Assembly (NCBI GenBank): GCA_018883075.1
Contig: VEQU01000005.1
Span: 1-64,000 of the forward strand
Origin: Mycobacterium sp.
GTDB lineage: Bacteria > Actinomycetota > Actinomycetes > Mycobacteriales > Mycobacteriaceae
Length of the DNA stretch: 64,000 bases
Direction of reading: 5' to 3'
The notes under the pieces were generated by a model. It saw nothing but the letters and a program-made list of their open reading frames with translations. It was not told the DNA's origin and did no database searches. Below, in pieces: positions 1-11,617 of this stretch. Numbering within the stretch: position 1 is the first letter of the stretch; each line of letters begins with the position of its first letter. Made by a program: the position numbers and the translations under genes.

Positions 1-1
1 G

Positions 2-196
2 CTCTACACCACCCTCGAGGCGGTACGGGTGGCCGCGGTGTTGGTGCAGCCGGTGATGCCGGAGTCGGCGGGGCGACTGCTGGACCTGCTGGGCCAAGAT
101 GCAGCCCGGCGCGATTTCACCTGTCTGACAACCAGAATCGAGCCGGGGACCGCGCTGCCGGAACCGGCGGCGGTGTTCCCGCGCTACGAGGGCTAG
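2..196 (+). CDS. metG: Methionyl-tRNA synthetase, C-terminal end (truncated by window start)
   Basis: Open frame from base 2 (LYTTLEAVRVAAVLVQPVMPESAGRLLDLLG...FPRYEG*) resembles the C-terminus of MetRS; neighbours pabB/rsmI/pmt match mycobacterial synteny. Confidence 0.8.
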   Translation, partial: LYTTLEAVRVAAVLVQPVMPESAGRLLDLLGQDAARRDFTCLTTRIEPGTALPEPAAVFPRYEG

Positions 197-208
197 GGGC
201 GAGCGCAC

Positions 209-1444
209 ATGCGGACCCAGCGGCTGGGGGATCTCGGCTCCGCCACCGACGTGCTGCGCGCGGTGGCCGACGGCGCACGGCGCCACCGCCGTCCTGGGCC
301 GGCTGCCCTGGTCGGCGAGTGGTTCGGCGCCGGGGCGGTGATCGCCCCGAGTGTTGACGTGCAACCCGTCGCCCCCGCGGATGTGTTCGACGTGCCCGCG
401 GCGCGCTCCGGCGACGGCGTCGGCGGCGGCTGGATCGGCTACCTGTCCTACCCGGACCCCGGGGCAGACGGTGCACCCCCGCGGATCCCCGAGGCAGCGG
501 GTGGCTGGACCGACTGCGTGCTGCGTCTCGACGCCGACGGCTGCTGGTGGTTCGACAGCCTCTCCGGCGCGGGGCCCCCCGGATGGCTGAACGCTGCGCT
601 GGCCGGGCCTGTGCGCCACCGACCCTGCGACATCGACTGGCAGGTACCCGATTTCGGCACGCACCGCGCTGGTGTGCTGTCCTGCTTGGAGGCCATCCGG
701 GCCGGCGAGATCTACCAGGCGTGCGTATGCACTCAGTTCACCGGTAAGACGTCGGGTTCGCCGCTGGACTTCTTCGCCGACGCGGCCGCGCGCACCAATC
801 CGGCCCGCGGCGCGTTCCTTTCCGGCGCGTGGGGGGCGGTGGCGTCGCTGTCGCCGGAGTTGTTCCTGCGCCGCAGCGGTGAGGGCGTCACCTCCAGCCC
901 GATCAAGGGAACCCTGCCCAGCCACGCCGACCCGGCACGGCTGCTCGCCTCCGCCAAGGACGTGGCCGAGAACATCATGATCGTCGACCTGGTGCGAAAC
1001 GACCTCGGCCGGGTCTCGACGACCGGCTCGGTCACTGTTCCCGAGCTACTTGCGGTGCGTCCGGCACCGGGTGTGTGGCATCTGGTCTCGACGGTGAGCG
1101 CACGCGTTCCCGTCGGTGTCGGGAACTCGGCACTGCTCGACGCCGCGTTCCCGCCCGCCTCGGTCACCGGAACGCCGAAGATCCGGGCGCGTCAACTGCT
1201 CTCGGGCTGGGAGCCGCGTCGCCGCGGGATCTACTGCGGCGCAATCGGATTGGCGTCACCTGTGGCGGGCTGTGAGCTCAATGTCGCGATCCGCACCGTG
1301 GAGTTCGACGCGGCGGGCAATGCGGTCCTCGGGGTGGGCGGCGGCATCACCGCCGACTCCGACCCCGACGCCGAATGGCAGGAGTGCCTGGACAAGGCGG
1401 CGTCGATCGTCGATCACTCCCGGGCGCGCAGCACCGCGTCGTAG
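209..1444 (+). CDS. pabB: Aminodeoxychorismate synthase component I
   Basis: 411 aa; chorismate-binding signatures (GEIYQACVCTQFTG, SSPIKGTLP, DVAENIMIVDLVRNDLGRV, TGTPKIRA, GIYCGAIG). Confidence 0.9.
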   Translation: MRTQRLGDLGSATDVLRAVADGARRHRRPGPAALVGEWFGAGAVIAPSVDVQPVAPADVFDVPAARSGDGVGGGWIGYLSYPDPGADGAPPRIPEAAGGWTDCVLRLDADGCWWFDSLSGAGPPGWLNAALAGPVRHRPCDIDWQVPDFGTHRAGVLSCLEAIRAGEIYQACVCTQFTGKTSGSPLDFFADAAARTNPARGAFLSGAWGAVASLSPELFLRRSGEGVTSSPIKGTLPSHADPARLLASAKDVAENIMIVDLVRNDLGRVSTTGSVTVPELLAVRPAPGVWHLVSTVSARVPVGVGNSALLDAAFPPASVTGTPKIRARQLLSGWEPRRRGIYCGAIGLASPVAGCELNVAIRTVEFDAAGNAVLGVGGGITADSDPDAEWQECLDKAASIVDHSRARSTAS

Positions 1445-2268
1445 AGCGCGCGCCGCGACGGCGCGCCGGGATGCGCGTCGACCACGTGCGCGCAGGCGTC
1501 CTTCACCCGCATCCCGCCGGCCACCAACTCCCCCACCGCGGCCACGAGTGAGTCGAGGTCGGCCACCGGTGTGGCGCCCGACAGCACCACGGTGATCTCG
1601 CCGAGCACCCCGTCGCAGGCCCAGTCGGCCAGGTCGGCCAGTGTGCCGCGGCGGATCTCCTCGTGGGTCTTGGTCAGCTCCCGGCACACCACCGCCCGGC
1701 GTTGCCCGCCGAGTTCGGCGCAGGCGTCGCGCAGGCACGCCGCCAGCCGGCGCGGTGACTCGAAGAACACCACGGTGCGCGGTTCGGCGGCCAGGCCCGC
1801 CAGCCAGTGCCGGCGTGCGCCGGACTTGCGCGGCGGGAAGCCCTCGAAGCAGAACCGGTCGGCTGGCAGCCCCGACACCGCCAGTGCGGTGGTGACCGCT
1901 GACGGGCCCGGAAGACAGCTCACCGGCAGACCGGCGTCGACGCAACCGCGCACCAACCGGTATCCCGGATCGTTGATGAGCGGCATGCCGGCATCGCTGA
2001 CCAGCAGCACCGAAGCCCCCGCGGCGATGTCGGCCACCAGAGCGGGCACCCGCGCCGCCTCGTTCTGATCGAACAGGCTGACCACTCGGCCGCCGATGGT
2101 CACCCCCAGCGATGTGGCGAGTGCGCGCACCCGCCGGGTGTCCTCGGCGGCAACCACATCGGCGCCGGCCAGGGCGTCGTGGAGGCGTCGCGACGCGTCG
2201 CCCGGCTGACCCAGCGGCGTGGCGGCCACCAGCAGGCGGCCGGACGTCGGCGACTCGGGGGGCGGCAC
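1414..2268 (-). CDS. rsmI: 16S rRNA (cytidine(1402)-2'-O)-methyltransferase
   Basis: SAM-dependent tetrapyrrole-methylase-type motifs (GRLLVAATPLGQPGD, AAEDTRRV, LVSDAGMPLINDPGYRLV, GPSAVTTALAVSGLP). Start placed at the GTG at 2268; the supplied ORF extends further upstream. Converges on and overlaps the pabB 3' end. Confidence 0.88.
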   Translation of the reverse strand: MPPPESPTSGRLLVAATPLGQPGDASRRLHDALAGADVVAAEDTRRVRALATSLGVTIGGRVVSLFDQNEAARVPALVADIAAGASVLLVSDAGMPLINDPGYRLVRGCVDAGLPVSCLPGPSAVTTALAVSGLPADRFCFEGFPPRKSGARRHWLAGLAAEPRTVVFFESPRRLAACLRDACAELGGQRRAVVCRELTKTHEEIRRGTLADLADWACDGVLGEITVVLSGATPVADLDSLVAAVGELVAGGMRVKDACAHVVDAHPGAPSRRALYDAVLRARE

Positions 2269-2293
2269 AGCCAAGAGCCTACGATCGTCAACG

Positions 2294-3844
2294 ATGACCA
2301 CCCTGACCGACGAACCCATCGCGCCGTCGCGCGACACCCCCGTCATCAGCCCGGCGCCACTGGTCCCCGCACCCGACTTCGGGCCTTCCGACCGGCGCAG
2401 GGGCTGGGTGGCGACTGTCGTGGTGGGCGCCTTGGCCGCACTGACGCGGTTCATGAATCTCGGCTCCCCCACGGATTCCGGGACGCCGATTTTCGACGAG
2501 AAGCACTACGCGCCGCAGGCCTGGCAGGTGCTGCACAACTTCGGGGTCGAGGACAATCCCGGTTTCGGGCTGGTGGTGCATCCTCCGCTGGGCAAGCAAC
2601 TCATCGCCCTCGGCGAGGCCCTGTTCGGCTACACCGGTGTGGGCTGGCGGTTCACCAGCGCGCTGTTCGGGGTGATCCTCGCCGTTCTGGTGGTGCGGAT
2701 CGTCCGCCGGATCAGCCGTTCGACGATCATCGGCGCCATTGCGGGTCTGCTTCTGGTCGCCGACGGGGTGAGTTTCGTGGCGGCGCGCACCGCACTGCTC
2801 GACACCTTCATGACCGTGTTCGTCGTCGCCGCGTTCGGGGCGCTGATGGTCGACCGGGATCAGGTGCGCGCGCGGATGCACGACGCGCTGCTGGAGGACC
2901 GGATCGCCGAGACGCCCTGGGGCCCCCGGCTGGGTGTGCGATGGTGGCGATTCGGCGCGGGGGTTCTGCTGGGGCTGGCCTTCGCCACCAAGTGGTCCGG
3001 GCTGTACTTCATGGTGTTCTTCGGCGCGATGTCCCTGGCGATGGATGTGGCGGCGCGGCGGGCCTACCGGGTGCCGAGGCCGTGGGCCGGCGTGCTGCGG
3101 CGAGACGTCGCGCCGAGCGCGTACGTCTTCGGGCTCGTTCCGGTCGCGCTGTACCTGTTCGCCTACTCGCCGTGGTTCGCCTCCGAGACCGCGGTGAACC
3201 GCTACGAGGTGGGCCAGTCGATCGGCGAGCGCCAGTGGTACCAGCCACCGGACGCGCTGCGGTCGCTGTGGCACTACACCTACAAGGCCTTCCACTTCCA
3301 CTCCGAGCTGACCAATGCGGCGGGCAACCACCATCCGTGGGAGTCCAAGCCGTGGACGTGGCCGATGTCGCTGCGGCCCGTGCTGTACGCGATCGACGAC
3401 GAAGGCGTTCCCGGCTGTGGGGCGGCCTCCTGTGTCAAGGCGGTGATGCTCGTCGGCACGCCGACGATGTGGTGGCTGGCGGTGCCGGTCCTCGGCTACG
3501 CGATGTGGCGCGCATTCGTCCGCCGCGACTGGCGCTACGCCGTCGTCCTCACCGGCTACTGCGCGGGCTGGCTGCCCTGGTTCGCCAACATCGACCGGCA
3601 GATGTACTTCTTCTACGCGGTCACCATGGCCCCGTTCCTGGTGATGGCGATCGCGCTGATCCTCGGTGACATCCTCTACAAACGCACCGCCGATCCGGAA
3701 CGGCGAACGCTCGGCGTGGCAGTCGTCAGCTGTTACCTCGCGCTGGTGATCACCAACTTCGCCTGGCTGTTCCCGATCCTCACCGGAATACCGGTGTCCC
3801 AGGCCACCTGGAACCTGCAGATGTGGCTGCCCAGCTGGCGGTAG
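2294..3844 (+). CDS. pmt: Dolichyl/polyprenyl-phosphate-mannose-protein mannosyltransferase (PMT family)
   Basis: Multi-TM protein with PMT motifs (TDSGTPIFDEKHYAPQAW, FVAARTALLDTFMTVF, ATKWSGLYFMVFF, HHPWESKPWTWPM). ATG at 2294. Confidence 0.9.
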   Translation: MTTLTDEPIAPSRDTPVISPAPLVPAPDFGPSDRRRGWVATVVVGALAALTRFMNLGSPTDSGTPIFDEKHYAPQAWQVLHNFGVEDNPGFGLVVHPPLGKQLIALGEALFGYTGVGWRFTSALFGVILAVLVVRIVRRISRSTIIGAIAGLLLVADGVSFVAARTALLDTFMTVFVVAAFGALMVDRDQVRARMHDALLEDRIAETPWGPRLGVRWWRFGAGVLLGLAFATKWSGLYFMVFFGAMSLAMDVAARRAYRVPRPWAGVLRRDVAPSAYVFGLVPVALYLFAYSPWFASETAVNRYEVGQSIGERQWYQPPDALRSLWHYTYKAFHFHSELTNAAGNHHPWESKPWTWPMSLRPVLYAIDDEGVPGCGAASCVKAVMLVGTPTMWWLAVPVLGYAMWRAFVRRDWRYAVVLTGYCAGWLPWFANIDRQMYFFYAVTMAPFLVMAIALILGDILYKRTADPERRTLGVAVVSCYLALVITNFAWLFPILTGIPVSQATWNLQMWLPSWR

Positions 3845-3865
3845 TGACCCCCGGCGTTCGAGGCC

Positions 3866-5134
3866 TCACACCGGGTCGCGGGCTGCGGGGCAGGACATGC
3901 ATCGCGGTCCGCCGCGACCGGTGCCCAGTTCTCCGGCCGCGATGGGCAACACCTCGATGCCGGCATCGGCCAGGCGGGCATTGGTCTCTATGTTGCGCTC
4001 GTAGGCGACGACGACTCCGGGCGCCAGCGCCAGAGTGTTGTTGCCGTCGTCCCACTGCTCACGCTCGGCGGTCACCGGGTCGAGTCCGGTGTCGATGACA
4101 CGCAGCCGCTCGATGCCCATCGCCTCGGCGGCGGCGGTGACGAACGGCGCCTCGTCGAGAATCCTGATGCCGCCTTCGGAGCGTTTCATGGTGAAGGCGG
4201 ATAGCGCTGGTGCGACATTGGGGTACATCACCACCGCGTCGACGTCGACCATGGTGCAGACCGTGTCGAGGTGCATGGTTGCGCGCTGCTGGGCGATCGG
4301 CACGGCAAGCACGGTGTGCGCGAGATCATCATCGAACAGGCTGCGCGCCAACGCTTCCGCCCCGGCCGGTGTGGTGCGCTCCCCCACACCGACAGCCACC
4401 ACCCCGGGCGCGAGCAGAAGCACGTCACCTCCCTCCACCGGTGCGGTGTGCGACTCATAGGCCCGGCGTACACCGAGGAATCGCGGATGGTGGGCGTAGA
4501 TCAGATCGGTCAACGAGGCCTCGCGTGCCCGGGCCGGCAGCGCCAGGGACGTGATGGCGAACCGCGGGCCGATCCAGAACGACGAGTCGCGGGTGAACAT
4601 CAGATTAGGCAGCGGGTCGATGACGAAGTCACCGCCGTGCTGCATACGCCGTACCAGTGAGGTCTCGGTGCGCGTGTCGACGGGAAGTTCGGCGAATGTC
4701 ATCCCGGCTATCAGGATTCGCGCCAAGTCGGCCGGCGGCAGTCCCCGCAGATAGGCGGAGAGCTCTGCTGCCAGTGGACTGCCCAGCCTGCGGGTGTCCA
4801 CCGCCGCGGTGATGCCCTGCATCCGCGCGGCGCCGCTGTCCAGTGCCTCGGTGAGCAGATCGGCCAGCAGCAAGACCTCGACGCCGCGCGACCGCAGCAG
4901 GTCGGCGAAGGCGTCGTGCTCCTCCTGGGCGCGCGCCACCCAGGGCAGGCCGTCGAAGAGCAATTCATCGTTGTTGCGCGGGGTCAGACGCTGCAGTTCG
5001 GGTCCGGGGCGGTGCAGGATCACCACGCGCAGGGCGCCGACCTCTGAGTCGACACCGAGGCTCACGCTCACAGAGAGCAAGGTATCCGGCGGTACCTTTA
5101 TCGAACATTTGTTCGATCTGGTTGTCCGACCCAC
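3866..5134 (-). CDS. arcA: Arginine deiminase
   Basis: [75 protein letters not shown]. The true start may be an internal GTG upstream of [14 protein letters not shown]. Confidence 0.92.
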   Translation of the reverse strand: MGRTTRSNKCSIKVPPDTLLSVSVSLGVDSEVGALRVVILHRPGPELQRLTPRNNDELLFDGLPWVARAQEEHDAFADLLRSRGVEVLLLADLLTEALDSGAARMQGITAAVDTRRLGSPLAAELSAYLRGLPPADLARILIAGMTFAELPVDTRTETSLVRRMQHGGDFVIDPLPNLMFTRDSSFWIGPRFAITSLALPARAREASLTDLIYAHHPRFLGVRRAYESHTAPVEGGDVLLLAPGVVAVGVGERTTPAGAEALARSLFDDDLAHTVLAVPIAQQRATMHLDTVCTMVDVDAVVMYPNVAPALSAFTMKRSEGGIRILDEAPFVTAAAEAMGIERLRVIDTGLDPVTAEREQWDDGNNTLALAPGVVVAYERNIETNARLADAGIEVLPIAAGELGTGRGGPRCMSCPAARDPV

Positions 5135-5797
5135 TCACCGCCGAATGGCGTTCACTCCGGCGATGAGCAGGTCACGCGCCCGCTGTGTATTCACGGCTGA
5201 CACCGGTTTGTCCGGCAGCACAAGAGGATTGGCCGACACGATCACCTGGTAGTCGCCGAAGTGCGCGGAATAGTTGTAGACCTCCCCGGTACGTGTTGCG
5301 CCGTCGACCATGGTCTGCACCACGCGGTGCACACCCATGGTCTCGGCCGCGTCGATGGAGGGGACGTCCACCACTTCCACCGTGCCGCGCGACGCTCCTC
5401 CGACGAAGGACACCTTCCGGCAGTCGGCACCCGGCTTGACGACGGGAACGGCCTCATTGGTCTGCACCGCGATCACCACGAACCGGTTGCCCTCGCCCTC
5501 GGCTGAGACGGCGGCCATATTTCCCTCGGTGCCGGGCGGAACCAGTTGGCCGGTCGCGAATTTCGCGCAGCCCGCCGGATCGAAGCGCATTCCCTCGGCG
5601 AGTTTCTGGCCCGCGAGCAGCTTGGGGTCGATGCCGGTGGGTGGCACCTCGGTCACCGTGAACTGCGGCCCGAAGCTGGCTTTGACGTCGCTGATTTTGG
5701 AGATGTCGGCGGTGACCGTCGACGGTGAGCCACAGGCGCAGAGCACACCGGCGCCCAGTGTCACCGCAACAGCCATCCGCATGATCATCGCGGCCAA
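5135..5797 (-). CDS. Putative secreted lipoprotein (DUF5642-like)
   Basis: Signal peptide plus lipobox-like LCAC (MIMRMAVAVTLGAGVLCACGSPS); domain assignment is tentative. Confidence 0.6.
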   Translation of the reverse strand: MAAMIMRMAVAVTLGAGVLCACGSPSTVTADISKISDVKASFGPQFTVTEVPPTGIDPKLLAGQKLAEGMRFDPAGCAKFATGQLVPPGTEGNMAAVSAEGEGNRFVVIAVQTNEAVPVVKPGADCRKVSFVGGASRGTVEVVDVPSIDAAETMGVHRVVQTMVDGATRTGEVYNYSAHFGDYQVIVSANPLVLPDKPVSAVNTQRARDLLIAGVNAIRR

Positions 5798-5837
5798 TGT
5801 ACCGCCGCACGCACTGCCGACAGCGCAACCAGCGGGC

Positions 5838-6317
5838 TCAGCGGTTGAGCCGCCAGATATCGGCGGACATCACCGAGGCGAATCCGCACCACAGCGGATA
5901 GGGCGCAAGAGCCGCCCCCAGCGCGGGGTCGGCATCGCCGGCGCGGCGGGCGAGATCGGCACTGCTGAGAGCGAGCGCCCCCGCAGCCAGCGCCGACAAC
6001 CCAAGCCGATGCTTGGCGAAGAAGATCCAGCTCCAGCCCGCGTTGAGAACGAGATTGGCGCCGAGCGCCGCGGCGTAGGCGCGGGCCTTGCCCGGCTGCC
6101 TGTCGTCGCGGAACCGGTTGATCGCCGCGGCCGAGGTGACGGCGATGTCGGCGTACAGGGTGGTCCATGCGATCGGGAACACGGCGTTGGGCGGTACGTA
6201 GCGCGGCTTACGGATGGTGGTGTACCACTCGCGCACGCCCTTGCCGGTGGCCGCACCTCCGGCGGCGGCGGCCACGGCGGTGGCCAGCCCCGTCCCCACC
6301 AGTGTCTTGCGCATCAC
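5838..6317 (-). CDS. TspO/MBR family tryptophan-rich sensory protein
   Basis: 159 aa; YTTIRKPRYVPPNAVFPIAWTTLYADIAV, NLVLNAGWSWIFF, LAPYPLWCGFASVMSADIWRLN. Confidence 0.85.
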   Translation of the reverse strand: MMRKTLVGTGLATAVAAAAGGAATGKGVREWYTTIRKPRYVPPNAVFPIAWTTLYADIAVTSAAAINRFRDDRQPGKARAYAAALGANLVLNAGWSWIFFAKHRLGLSALAAGALALSSADLARRAGDADPALGAALAPYPLWCGFASVMSADIWRLNR

Positions 6318-6351
6318 GCCAACGTACCGCCCGGCTGATCGCCGGGCCGTG

Positions 6352-8373
<2,022 letters not shown>

Positions 8374-8377
<4 letters not shown>

Positions 8378-8883
8378 GCCAGCCTCGCCAGAGCGGCGTT
8401 CTCGGTGCTGATCCTGGTAACCAGTAAAGCCGCGTTGAGAGCGGTGAACACCGCCGCCGTGAGCCAGGCGCTGTGCACGAGCGGCAGCGCGATTCCCTCG
8501 GCGACGACGGCAACGTAGTTGGGGTGGGAGATGAAGCGGTATGGGCCGCCGGTGACCCGCCCGGCGCCCGGGACGACGACGACGCGGGTGTTCCACTGAC
8601 GTCCGAGCGTGGCGATGCACCACCACCGAAGACCCTGTGCGGCGATGACGACGGCGAGCATGGGCCAGCCCAGCCACCACACGAACGGGCGGTGCAGCGC
8701 GAAGACCTCCACCAGGCATCCCGCCAGCAGCCCGGTATGCAGCACCACCATGGCCGGGTAGTGCCCCGCACCGAACTCGACGCCGCCGCGGGCGCGGCTC
8801 CACGCGAGGTTGCGCTGGGACACCACCAGCTCGGCGACGCGTTCGACCGCCACCGCGGCGATCAGCAGCACGTACCAGATCAT
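8374..8883 (-). CDS. Isoprenylcysteine carboxyl methyltransferase-family membrane protein (SrsB/BpsB-like)
   Basis: 169 aa integral membrane protein; LRWWCIATLGRQWNTRVVVVPGAGRVTGGPYRFISHPNYVAVVAEGIALPL is the ICMT signature. Confidence 0.8.
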
Positions 8884-8896
8884 GGTGGCGACACCG

Positions 8897-9970
8897 TCAA
8901 TGCCATTGCAGCAGAACGAGTTCAGAGCAGAACCCAGGTCCCATCGCCATCAGCAGACCGGGGCCGGTTGCAGGATGTTTCGACATGGTGTCGCGCAACA
9001 CGTACAGAACCGACGATGACGAGAGGTTCCCGATCTCGGCGAGCGATCGCCAGGTGAGCTCGAGGGCGTCGTCCGGCAGCCCGAGGCTGTCGACGATGGC
9101 TTCGATGACCTTGGGGCCGCCGGGGTGGCTGACCCAGGTATGGATGTCGTCGATGGTGAGATCGTGCGCGCCGAGGAATCCGGTGACGTCGTCGCGCAGA
9201 TAGCGGCTCACGACATCCGGTACGTCCGGCGAGAGCACCAGCTTCAGCCCGTCGGAGCCGATGTCCCAGCCCATGGTGCGCAACGAGTCGGGGTAGAGGT
9301 GGCTGCGCGAGTCGATCACGTCGGGTCCGGATGCGCCGATCCGGCGGGCACGACGTTCGCCGACCGCCACCACCGCGGCGGCCCCGTCCCCGAACAGCGC
9401 GCCACCCACCAGCCCGGCGATCTCGGGCTTGAGGGCGGGGAACGTCAGCGAGCACAGTTCCACCGACAGCAGCACGGCGACATCGTCGGGTGCGCCGCGC
9501 AGGTAGTCGGCCAGGCGCGCGATCCCGGCGGCGCCGGCGACGCAGCCGAGGCCGAACATCGGCACCCGGCGCACATCGGGTCGCATGCCCAGGCGCTGGG
9601 CCACCCGTGCCTCCAGCGACGGCACCAGGATTCCGGTCACGGTCGTCGACATGATGAGGTCCACGTCACCGGGACGCAGGCCCGCCTCATCCAGGGCCGC
9701 TGAGAGCGCGGTGCAACCGAGTTCGACGGCGTGCTCGATGAACAGGTCGTTGGCCTCGCCGAAGTCCTGCAGACCGGGGTACTCCTCGATCGGCAGGACG
9801 AGGTGCCGGTGACCGACCTTGGCGGATCGGTGCAGGCTGCGCAGGATGTCCTCGTGCCCGGCGAAGGCCGGGAAGGCCAGGAACGCCTCGGTGATCTCGG
9901 CCTGGCTGTAGCGATGCGGCGGCAGGGCACCCTGCACACCGGCGATCACGCTGATCGATTTGCTCGACAC
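8897..9970 (-). CDS. Type III polyketide synthase (chalcone/stilbene synthase family)
   Basis: Cys-His-Asn triad contexts [44 protein letters not shown] open to 10036; start placed at GTG 9970. Confidence 0.9.
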   Translation of the reverse strand: MSSKSISVIAGVQGALPPHRYSQAEITEAFLAFPAFAGHEDILRSLHRSAKVGHRHLVLPIEEYPGLQDFGEANDLFIEHAVELGCTALSAALDEAGLRPGDVDLIMSTTVTGILVPSLEARVAQRLGMRPDVRRVPMFGLGCVAGAAGIARLADYLRGAPDDVAVLLSVELCSLTFPALKPEIAGLVGGALFGDGAAAVVAVGERRARRIGASGPDVIDSRSHLYPDSLRTMGWDIGSDGLKLVLSPDVPDVVSRYLRDDVTGFLGAHDLTIDDIHTWVSHPGGPKVIEAIVDSLGLPDDALELTWRSLAEIGNLSSSSVLYVLRDTMSKHPATGPGLLMAMGPGFCSELVLLQWH

Positions 9971-10054
9971 TCTGTCCAGTATGCCCCGATCGGGCCCGCC
10001 CGGCTCCTTACGATCAGCTGACGACACCTCCGGCACTGCCGCCCACCTCGGGCT

Positions 10055-10810
10055 TCACCGTCTCGGCCGTCTCGGAAACCAGTACGGCACCCTGCGGGTA
10101 TACGTCTCGAACGCCGGACCGTGGATTCGCCGGAAACGGGCCTCTTTGTACAGCGGTCCAACCGCGCAGTACGCGGTGAGCGTGGTGGCGACGATGAGCT
10201 GGTCACGGGTCCAGGTCGGCACGGTCCACACGGTGAGGGCGAACGCCACGTAGATCGGCTGGCGCGTGTACCGGAACAGTCCGGTGACCGGCATCGGCGG
10301 ATAGACCGGCGTGCGGCCGCGCATCAGAGCCGTCCAGCGCAGGGCACCGGTCTGCAAGGCCAGTCCGGCGTCGGCCATAGCCTTGCCGAGCAGCGCCCAG
10401 GAACCCGCGTAGAGCAGACACATGATCACCAGCGCCACACCACCGGCCTGCCACCAGATCGTTCCCGTTGGTGTCCAGAACGCGAAGGGGGCGAACACCT
10501 GCAGCGCCGCGATGGTGACGTAGGTGGTGGTCGACAGCGTCACGCCGGCGCTTGGGGGCGCCAACCGTGCGAGCAATTCCCGGCCGCGGGGCGTCAGTAG
10601 CAGCGAGTGCGCAACCGGGAATTGCACCAGCAGAGCCAGAGTCGCGATCGCGGTCCACGGCTGGGGCACCGTGCCGAACGACCGGCTCATCCCGAAGAAC
10701 ATCCCGACCATCATGGTCAGCACTCCGAGCAGAAAACACAGGTGGCACACCACGCCGTAGCGCACGGCTGTGAACGTGCGAGTGCTCGTGTCGGTACCAC
10801 CCAGTCGCAC
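10055..10810 (-). CDS. NnrU/MddA-like integral membrane methyltransferase
   Basis: Multi-TM; FRYTRQPIYVAFALTVWTVPTWTRDQLIVATTLTAYCAVGPLYKEARFRRIHGPAFETYTRRVPYWFPR resembles the MddA/ICMT C-terminus. GTG at 10810 preferred because the ATG at 10858 would overlap the divergent gene's start codon. Confidence 0.6.
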   Translation of the reverse strand: MRLGGTDTSTRTFTAVRYGVVCHLCFLLGVLTMMVGMFFGMSRSFGTVPQPWTAIATLALLVQFPVAHSLLLTPRGRELLARLAPPSAGVTLSTTTYVTIAALQVFAPFAFWTPTGTIWWQAGGVALVIMCLLYAGSWALLGKAMADAGLALQTGALRWTALMRGRTPVYPPMPVTGLFRYTRQPIYVAFALTVWTVPTWTRDQLIVATTLTAYCAVGPLYKEARFRRIHGPAFETYTRRVPYWFPRRPRR

Positions 10811-10856
10811 TGTGAGCGCGCCTCGGACACCTGTCCCCTCCCGTAGCCTGGTCGGC

Positions 10857-11609
10857 ATGGGGATCCGCCGGAGTCTGCCGATGCTGCGGTGGTCGGTGCT
10901 GCGGACCGGTATCGGCATCCGGCGCTTCAGCACCACCGGGCAGTTGGGCGACGGTCGCGAGGCGGCGGCGGCCGACTACGTCGAGAGGAACGCCCGCCAT
11001 CACGATGCCGGCCATGTGCTTGCAGTACTCGACGATTACTCCTACAACAGATCGTTTCTCGTCAGCATCGGCGATGAGAAGGGCGCACTACTTGATGCCG
11101 CCGTTCGCCGATGCGATCCGAGACTGGCCTTGGAGTTGGGCACCTACTGCGGCTACGGAGCGCTGCGGATCGCGGTCGCGGCACCCGCAGCACGCGTCAT
11201 CTCCGTGGAGTTATCGGCTGCCAATGCCGAAGTGGCGCGGCGCATCTGGGCGCATGCGGGTGTGGCCGACCGGGTCACCTGCGTAGTCGGCACCATCGGC
11301 GACGGCGGACGAACCCTCGACAGACTGCACGCCGAGCACGGGTTCGATACGGGATCGCTTGACTTGCTGTTCATCGACCACGACAAGAACGCCTACCTGC
11401 CCGACCTGCTCGCCATCCGCGACCGCGGCTGGCTGCACAAGGGGTCGGTCGTGGTGGCCGACAACGTCGGCTTCCCCGGATCCCCGAAGTACCGTGCGTA
11501 CATGCGCGAACAGCAGGGCAAGCAGTGGCGGACCCTGGAGCACCGCACACACGTCGAATATCAGACGTTGATAGGTGATCTTGTGCTGGAGTCGGACTAC
11601 CTCGGCTAG
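10857..11609 (+). CDS. Class I SAM-dependent O-methyltransferase (catechol O-methyltransferase-like)
   Basis: LALELGTYCGYGALRIAVAAPAARVISVELSAANAEVARRI, LDLLFIDHDKNAYLPDL, VVVADNVGFPGSPKYRAYMR. Alternative start at ATG 10881. Confidence 0.8.
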   Translation: MGIRRSLPMLRWSVLRTGIGIRRFSTTGQLGDGREAAAADYVERNARHHDAGHVLAVLDDYSYNRSFLVSIGDEKGALLDAAVRRCDPRLALELGTYCGYGALRIAVAAPAARVISVELSAANAEVARRIWAHAGVADRVTCVVGTIGDGGRTLDRLHAEHGFDTGSLDLLFIDHDKNAYLPDLLAIRDRGWLHKGSVVVADNVGFPGSPKYRAYMREQQGKQWRTLEHRTHVEYQTLIGDLVLESDYLG

Positions 11610-11617
11610 CACACGCC

